Source: Chimaeribacter arupi
GTDB taxonomy: Bacteria > Pseudomonadota > Gammaproteobacteria > Enterobacterales > Enterobacteriaceae
Length of the DNA stretch: 64,000 nt
NCBI RefSeq assembly: GCF_002858805.1
Contig: NZ_PJZI01000004.1
Coordinates: forward strand, 62,001-126,000
Direction of reading: 5' to 3'
Shown: positions 60,843 to 64,000 of the stretch, piece after piece
How positions within the stretch are numbered: the first letter of the stretch is position 1
How the letters are laid out: every line of letters begins with the position of its first letter
Made by a program: the position numbers and the translations under genes
Notes under the pieces: model-generated
What the model saw: only the letters and a program-made list of their open reading frames with translations
Database searches by the model: none
Told to the model about the DNA's origin: nothing

Positions 60843-61781
60843 TTAAACCGGTGCCTTCAGCCCGAAATATTTCCGGGTAGTCACCACATCGTTGGCGATC
60901 TGCTGTTTCAATGCATCGAGTGAAGCAAACCGCTGTTCATTACGCACTTTGGCGCTCAATACTACTTCTATATGGCGCCCGTATAAGTCCATTGCAACAT
61001 CCAGCAAGTGAACTTCCAGTTGCTGACGCACGCCCGACACGGTGGGGCGGGTGCCGATGTTGGCGACGCCGGGCAGCGGGGACGGCCCCAGGCCGTGCAC
61101 CTGCACCGCATAGACGCCGCTGACCGGTGCCACCCGCCGTTTCAGCGGCAGGTTGGCAGTGGGGAAGCCAATGGTGCGGCCCAGGGCGTCGCCGTGTACC
61201 ACCCGGCCGGAAATGCTGTAAGGATGGCCGAGCAGGCGCTCTGCCAGCCCCAGGTCATCATTTTTCAACGCGGTGCGGATGGCGGTGCTGCTGATGCGCA
61301 GGCCGCCCTCATGGAAGGTCGGCGTATTCTGTACGGTAAAGCCGTACTCCACCCCCGCCTTCTGCAACAGGGTGAAATCCCCCTGGCGGCCCGCCCCAAA
61401 GCGGAAGTCATCGCCTACGGTCAGGAACTTCACGCCCAGCTTTTCAATCAGCAACTGGGCGACAAACGCCTGGGCGCTCATGGCGGCGAAGCGCGGGTCG
61501 AACCGCACACAGAGCAGGTAATCGACCCCGGCCTCCGCCAGATAGCGGGCTTTGTCACGCAGGCGGGTCAGGCGCGCCGGTGCTTTGTCCGCCGCAAACA
61601 GCTCCAGCGGCTGCGGTTCAAACACCATCACCATCACCGGCAGCCCCAGCCGCCTGCCTTCATATTTCAACTGCTCCAGCAACGCCCGGTGGCCACGGTG
61701 CACGCCGTCAAAATTACCAATAGTGAGCACGCAACCGTGATGGCGCGCCCGAAGATTGTAAATGCCGCGAATAAGCTCCAT
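60843..61781 (-). CDS. ribF: Bifunctional riboflavin kinase / FAD synthetase
   Basis: 312 residues (E. coli 313). The N-terminal FMN adenylyltransferase domain has [20 protein letters not shown] and [13 protein letters not shown]. The C-terminal flavokinase domain begins near residue 185 with [20 protein letters not shown]. It converts riboflavin to FMN and FAD. It is first in the ribF-ileS-lspA-fkpB-ispH operon and divergent from rpsT. Confidence 0.97.
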   Translation of the reverse strand: MELIRGIYNLRARHHGCVLTIGNFDGVHRGHRALLEQLKYEGRRLGLPVMVMVFEPQPLELFAADKAPARLTRLRDKARYLAEAGVDYLLCVRFDPRFAAMSAQAFVAQLLIEKLGVKFLTVGDDFRFGAGRQGDFTLLQKAGVEYGFTVQNTPTFHEGGLRISSTAIRTALKNDDLGLAERLLGHPYSISGRVVHGDALGRTIGFPTANLPLKRRVAPVSGVYAVQVHGLGPSPLPGVANIGTRPTVSGVRQQLEVHLLDVAMDLYGRHIEVVLSAKVRNEQRFASLDALKQQIANDVVTTRKYFGLKAPV

Positions 61782-62103
61782 AGCAGGCTCAAGAGAGTGG
61801 AAATCGGCGGATTATACCTTGTACAGCCGTCAAGGTTAACCCGCGATTGGGGGTTTAGTATGATGTCCTACCATACCGGAGATATGCAGGCGGTAAAATC
61901 CTTTTGCTGCCGCCTGCCGTCAGGTTGCCGGTGAGCGGCTGAATGTAAACAACCGGTTAGCCCTGTTTCTCAATCCTTTCTGCGTGCCGCGGCGAATTTT
62001 CGTGGGAAAGGCTGTATTCCCTGGGGCGAAGCTGTTAAAATCCTGCGCCATCACAACGTAACAAGTGCCGGCCGTACAAACGGCGCTTATTTGCACAAAT
62101 CCA
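61782..62103. other. ribF-rpsT divergent intergenic region
   Basis: About 320 bases without a supported gene. It must hold the ribF promoter and, near its rpsT end, the upstream rpsT promoter. I see no distinct repeat or RNA structure that I can name. Confidence 0.5.
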
Positions 62104-62132
62104 TTGACAAAAGAAGGCTAAAAGGGCATATT
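62104..62132 (+). promoter_or_regulatory. Sigma-70 promoter of rpsT
   Basis: TTGACA (62104-62109), a 17-base spacer and CATATT (62127-62132), 48 bases before the start codon. The -35 is a consensus hexamer at ideal spacing, as expected for a ribosomal protein gene. Confidence 0.8.
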
Positions 62133-62179
62133 CCTCGGCCTTTGAATTGTCCTCAATAGAATATTTTGGGAGTTGGACC

Positions 62180-62443
62180 TTGGCTAATATCAAATCAGCT
62201 AAGAAACGCGCCGTACAGTCAGAGAAGCGTCGCAAGCATAACGCAAGCCGTCGCTCTATGATGCGTACCTTCATCAAGAAGGTATACGCGGCTATCGCTA
62301 CTGGCGATAAAGAAACTGCACTGAAAGCATTTAACGAAATGCAACCGCTTGTGGACCGTCAGGCTTCTAAAGGCCTGATCCACAAAAACAAAGCTGCGCG
62401 TCATAAGTCAAACCTGATCGCGCAAATCAACGCAATGCAATAA
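62180..62443 (+). CDS. rpsT: 30S ribosomal protein S20
   Basis: 87 residues, as in E. coli. The start is TTG at 62180 (TTGGCTAATATC), preceded by GGGAG; E. coli rpsT also uses this weak start as part of its autogenous control. The product reads (M)[19 protein letters not shown] and ends [10 protein letters not shown]. It is a basic, helical protein of the 30S body. The frame continues upstream without family similarity. Two terminators follow. Confidence 0.97.
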   Translation: MANIKSAKKRAVQSEKRRKHNASRRSMMRTFIKKVYAAIATGDKETALKAFNEMQPLVDRQASKGLIHKNKAARHKSNLIAQINAMQ

Positions 62444-62472
62444 TCGCATTACGCTGTTTGCTTTGTTAAAGA

Positions 62473-62495
62473 AACCGGCCTTGGCCGGTTTTTTT
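62473..62495 (+). terminator. Rho-independent terminator of rpsT
   Basis: Stem AACCGGCC - TTGGCCGGTT (62473-62490), then T7; 30 bases after the rpsT stop. Confidence 0.92.
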
Positions 62496-62512
62496 ACGTC
62501 TGCGTTACCTTG

Positions 62513-62538
62513 AAAAACCGGCTCACGCCGGTTTTTTT
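62513..62538. terminator. Second, bidirectional terminator between rpsT and nhaR
   Basis: A5, stem AACCGGC - TCAC - GCCGGTT (62516-62533), then a T-run. It backs up the rpsT terminator and also serves nhaR on the reverse strand. Confidence 0.88.
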
Positions 62539-62562
62539 ATTTCTGCCACCGCAACGCCGGGC

Positions 62563-63507
62563 TTATGGCATCGGCGAGGAGACGTCAGCCAGCCGCTCGT
62601 CCTGCGGGTCGCGGTGGCTGAACAGCCCGGAGAAATCCGTGTGGCAGATGCGCTGCACTGCCGGGTGCTGAATCATCCGCTCGGCGAAAATCACGTGATA
62701 CTCCTCTTTCACCGAATCGACCTGCCCCAGCTGATGCACCTGCATCATGCCCTGCATGTCCGCCGCATACAGCGCCGGTGCCACAAAAATGGCATTGTTA
62801 CGCCGGCCAAATGCCGCCATCAGTGCCGCATCATCAAACTCACCCAGGATTTCCGGCTGGATGCCCTGCGAGCTGAACCAGTTGAGCAACGTGCGCCCAA
62901 GCATCGAACGGCGGCCGGGGATCAACAGCTTACGGTGCCGCAGGCAGTCCGGGAAGGGCTGGGGCGGCAGCGGTGCCGCGCAATAGAAGCCCACTGCGCA
63001 CTCCCCCAGCTTCAGGGAAAACAGCCCCGCCTGCTGGCTGGAATCCACCGGACAATCCGACAGGATCATGTCGAGTTTGTGCTGGCTCAGCTGCTCCAGC
63101 AGCAATTCATGGGTTGATTCATAACAGCGCAGGTGAATCTGGCCCTCCTCCGCCACCGCCGTTTCCAGCACCCGGCTGACCAGCCGCTTGGAGAGCGCAT
63201 CCGCCACGCCGACATCAAACAGCAGGCTCGACTCTTTGCGGTAGTTGACGATATCCAGCATCTCCTGGCTGAGCATAAACATCTTGTCCGCATAGCGGAA
63301 CACCAGTTGCCCCAGTTCAGACGGCACCAGCCCGCGCCCCTGCCGTTTGAACAGTTTGCCGTTCAGCCGCTCTTCCAGTGCTTTGATCTGGCCGGTGATG
63401 GTCTGGGGGGTCAGAAACAGTGCCTCCGCCGCCCCGGCCACCGACCCGGCTTTGCAGACATGCCAGAAATAGTAGAGATGGTTAAAGTTAAGATGAGACA
63501 TACGCAT
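62563..63507 (-). CDS. nhaR: LysR-type regulator NhaR
   Basis: 314 residues (E. coli 301). The LysR helix-turn-helix is at the N-terminus: [20 protein letters not shown] and [20 protein letters not shown]. The effector domain includes [20 protein letters not shown] and [20 protein letters not shown]. It activates nhaA in response to Na+. The first of two nearby ATGs (63507) fits the E. coli N-terminus MSMSHIN. The extra residues are a C-terminal tail. nhaA is encoded 51 bases upstream in the same direction. Confidence 0.96.
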   Translation of the reverse strand: MRMSHLNFNHLYYFWHVCKAGSVAGAAEALFLTPQTITGQIKALEERLNGKLFKRQGRGLVPSELGQLVFRYADKMFMLSQEMLDIVNYRKESSLLFDVGVADALSKRLVSRVLETAVAEEGQIHLRCYESTHELLLEQLSQHKLDMILSDCPVDSSQQAGLFSLKLGECAVGFYCAAPLPPQPFPDCLRHRKLLIPGRRSMLGRTLLNWFSSQGIQPEILGEFDDAALMAAFGRRNNAIFVAPALYAADMQGMMQVHQLGQVDSVKEEYHVIFAERMIQHPAVQRICHTDFSGLFSHRDPQDERLADVSSPMP

Positions 63508-63558
63508 GATAAAGCCTCACAACCGGCAGACGTTCCTGTCTGCCGGATAATGCCCGGA

Positions 63559-64000
63559 TCAGGCGGGGCGTTTGGCCGGCAGTACCCGGCTCAGGGCCAG
63601 GTAACCGAAGCAGGCTGCCAGCAGGGAACCACTCAGGATGCCCAGTTTGGCATAGTTAATCAGCGCCGGGTCATCATGGCCGAATGCCAGCCCGGCAATA
63701 AAGATCGACATGGTAAAGCCGATGCCGCACAGCACGGACACCGCGCCGATATGTTTGAACGTCGTGTTATCCGGCAGCCGGGCAATGCCGCTTTTCACCG
63801 CCAGCCAGCAGATCAGGGAGATCCCCAGCGGCTTACCGATAAACAGCCCGGCGATGATGCCGAGCGGCAAATCAGACAGCAGCCCCCCCATCGACACTTC
63901 ACCCAGGTAGATCCCGGCATTGGCAAACGCAAACAGCGGCAGGATCAGGCGGGCGACCCACGGGTGCAACTGGTGCTCCAGCTCGCGCAGCGGGGAGAAT
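63559..64000 (-). CDS. nhaA: Na+/H+ antiporter NhaA (5' part outside window)
   Basis: The C-terminal 146 codons are present; the reading frame is open to the window end, so the N-terminal part lies beyond base 64000. The visible sequence includes [24 protein letters not shown] (the conserved helix VIII-IX region of NhaA) and helices X-XII with [16 protein letters not shown] and [20 protein letters not shown]. It exchanges two H+ for one Na+ at high pH. An internal TTG at 63969 is not the start, because conserved sequence continues upstream of it. Confidence 0.95.
   Translation of the reverse strand, partial: FSPLRELEHQLHPWVARLILPLFAFANAGIYLGEVSMGGLLSDLPLGIIAGLFIGKPLGISLICWLAVKSGIARLPDNTTFKHIGAVSVLCGIGFTMSIFIAGLAFGHDDPALINYAKLGILSGSLLAACFGYLALSRVLPAKRPA

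Overview
The window is chromosomal DNA from a GC-rich member of the Enterobacterales. The core gene order is the E. coli 0-1.4 min region read in reverse: yabI, polB, rapA, rluA, djlA, lptD, surA, pdxA, rsmA, apaG, apaH, folA, kefC/kefF, carB/carA, dapB, ispH, fkpB, lspA, ileS, ribF, rpsT, nhaR, nhaA. Protein lengths and key motifs match the enterobacterial families almost residue for residue, and two E. coli peculiarities (TTG starts of carA and rpsT) are kept. A Serratia/Gibbsiella-like or other GC-rich genus fits; the genus cannot be fixed from the sequence alone. I see no rRNA, tRNA, CRISPR array, transposase or prophage gene.

Layout. 1-6975: DedA protein (cut by the window edge), DNA polymerase II, RapA and RluA. 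7223-8518: an orphan Gfo/Idh/MocA oxidoreductase. 8576-16318: djlA, then the lptD-surA-pdxA-rsmA-apaG-apaH run for outer-membrane biogenesis, PLP synthesis, ribosome maturation and Ap4A hydrolysis, with overlapping genes. 16412-23788: accessory genes around folA, namely a Tat-exported PhoX-type phosphatase, the split yjjP/yjjB exporter, a LysE-type exporter, and yjiH-yjiG-iadA. 23851-29172: kefC-kefF, then an EamA/MFS exporter pair divergent from an HxlR-type regulator. 29350-30178: an AT-rich patch with two paralogous small cysteine-rich peptide genes carrying double-glycine leaders. 30454-35666: the arginine deiminase operon arcA-arcC-arcB-arcD-argR2. 36260-41945: carAB and dapB. 42324-56014: an SMP-30 lactonase next to a complete Na+-dependent citrate fermentation island, with citCDEFXG divergent from citS-oadGAB-citAB. 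56074-64000: ispH-fkpB-lspA-ileS-ribF, rpsT, nhaR and the 3' part of nhaA.

How it works together. CitS brings in citrate with Na+. Citrate lyase (CitD/E/F, matured by CitC/X/G) gives acetate and oxaloacetate. OadGAB decarboxylates oxaloacetate and pumps Na+ out, and NhaA at the window end also handles Na+. CitAB senses citrate and switches the island on. The arc operon makes ATP from arginine, and its carbamoyl phosphate chemistry is the reverse of that of CarAB next door.

The least explained material is the peptide pair with its duplicated upstream element. Other items to re-examine are the ArgR paralogue that has lost its Asp-Asp arginine-binding motif, the citA gene that reaches full length only from a non-canonical start codon, the long citX/citG overlap, and a striking poly-T direct repeat between the HxlR gene and its exporter operon.
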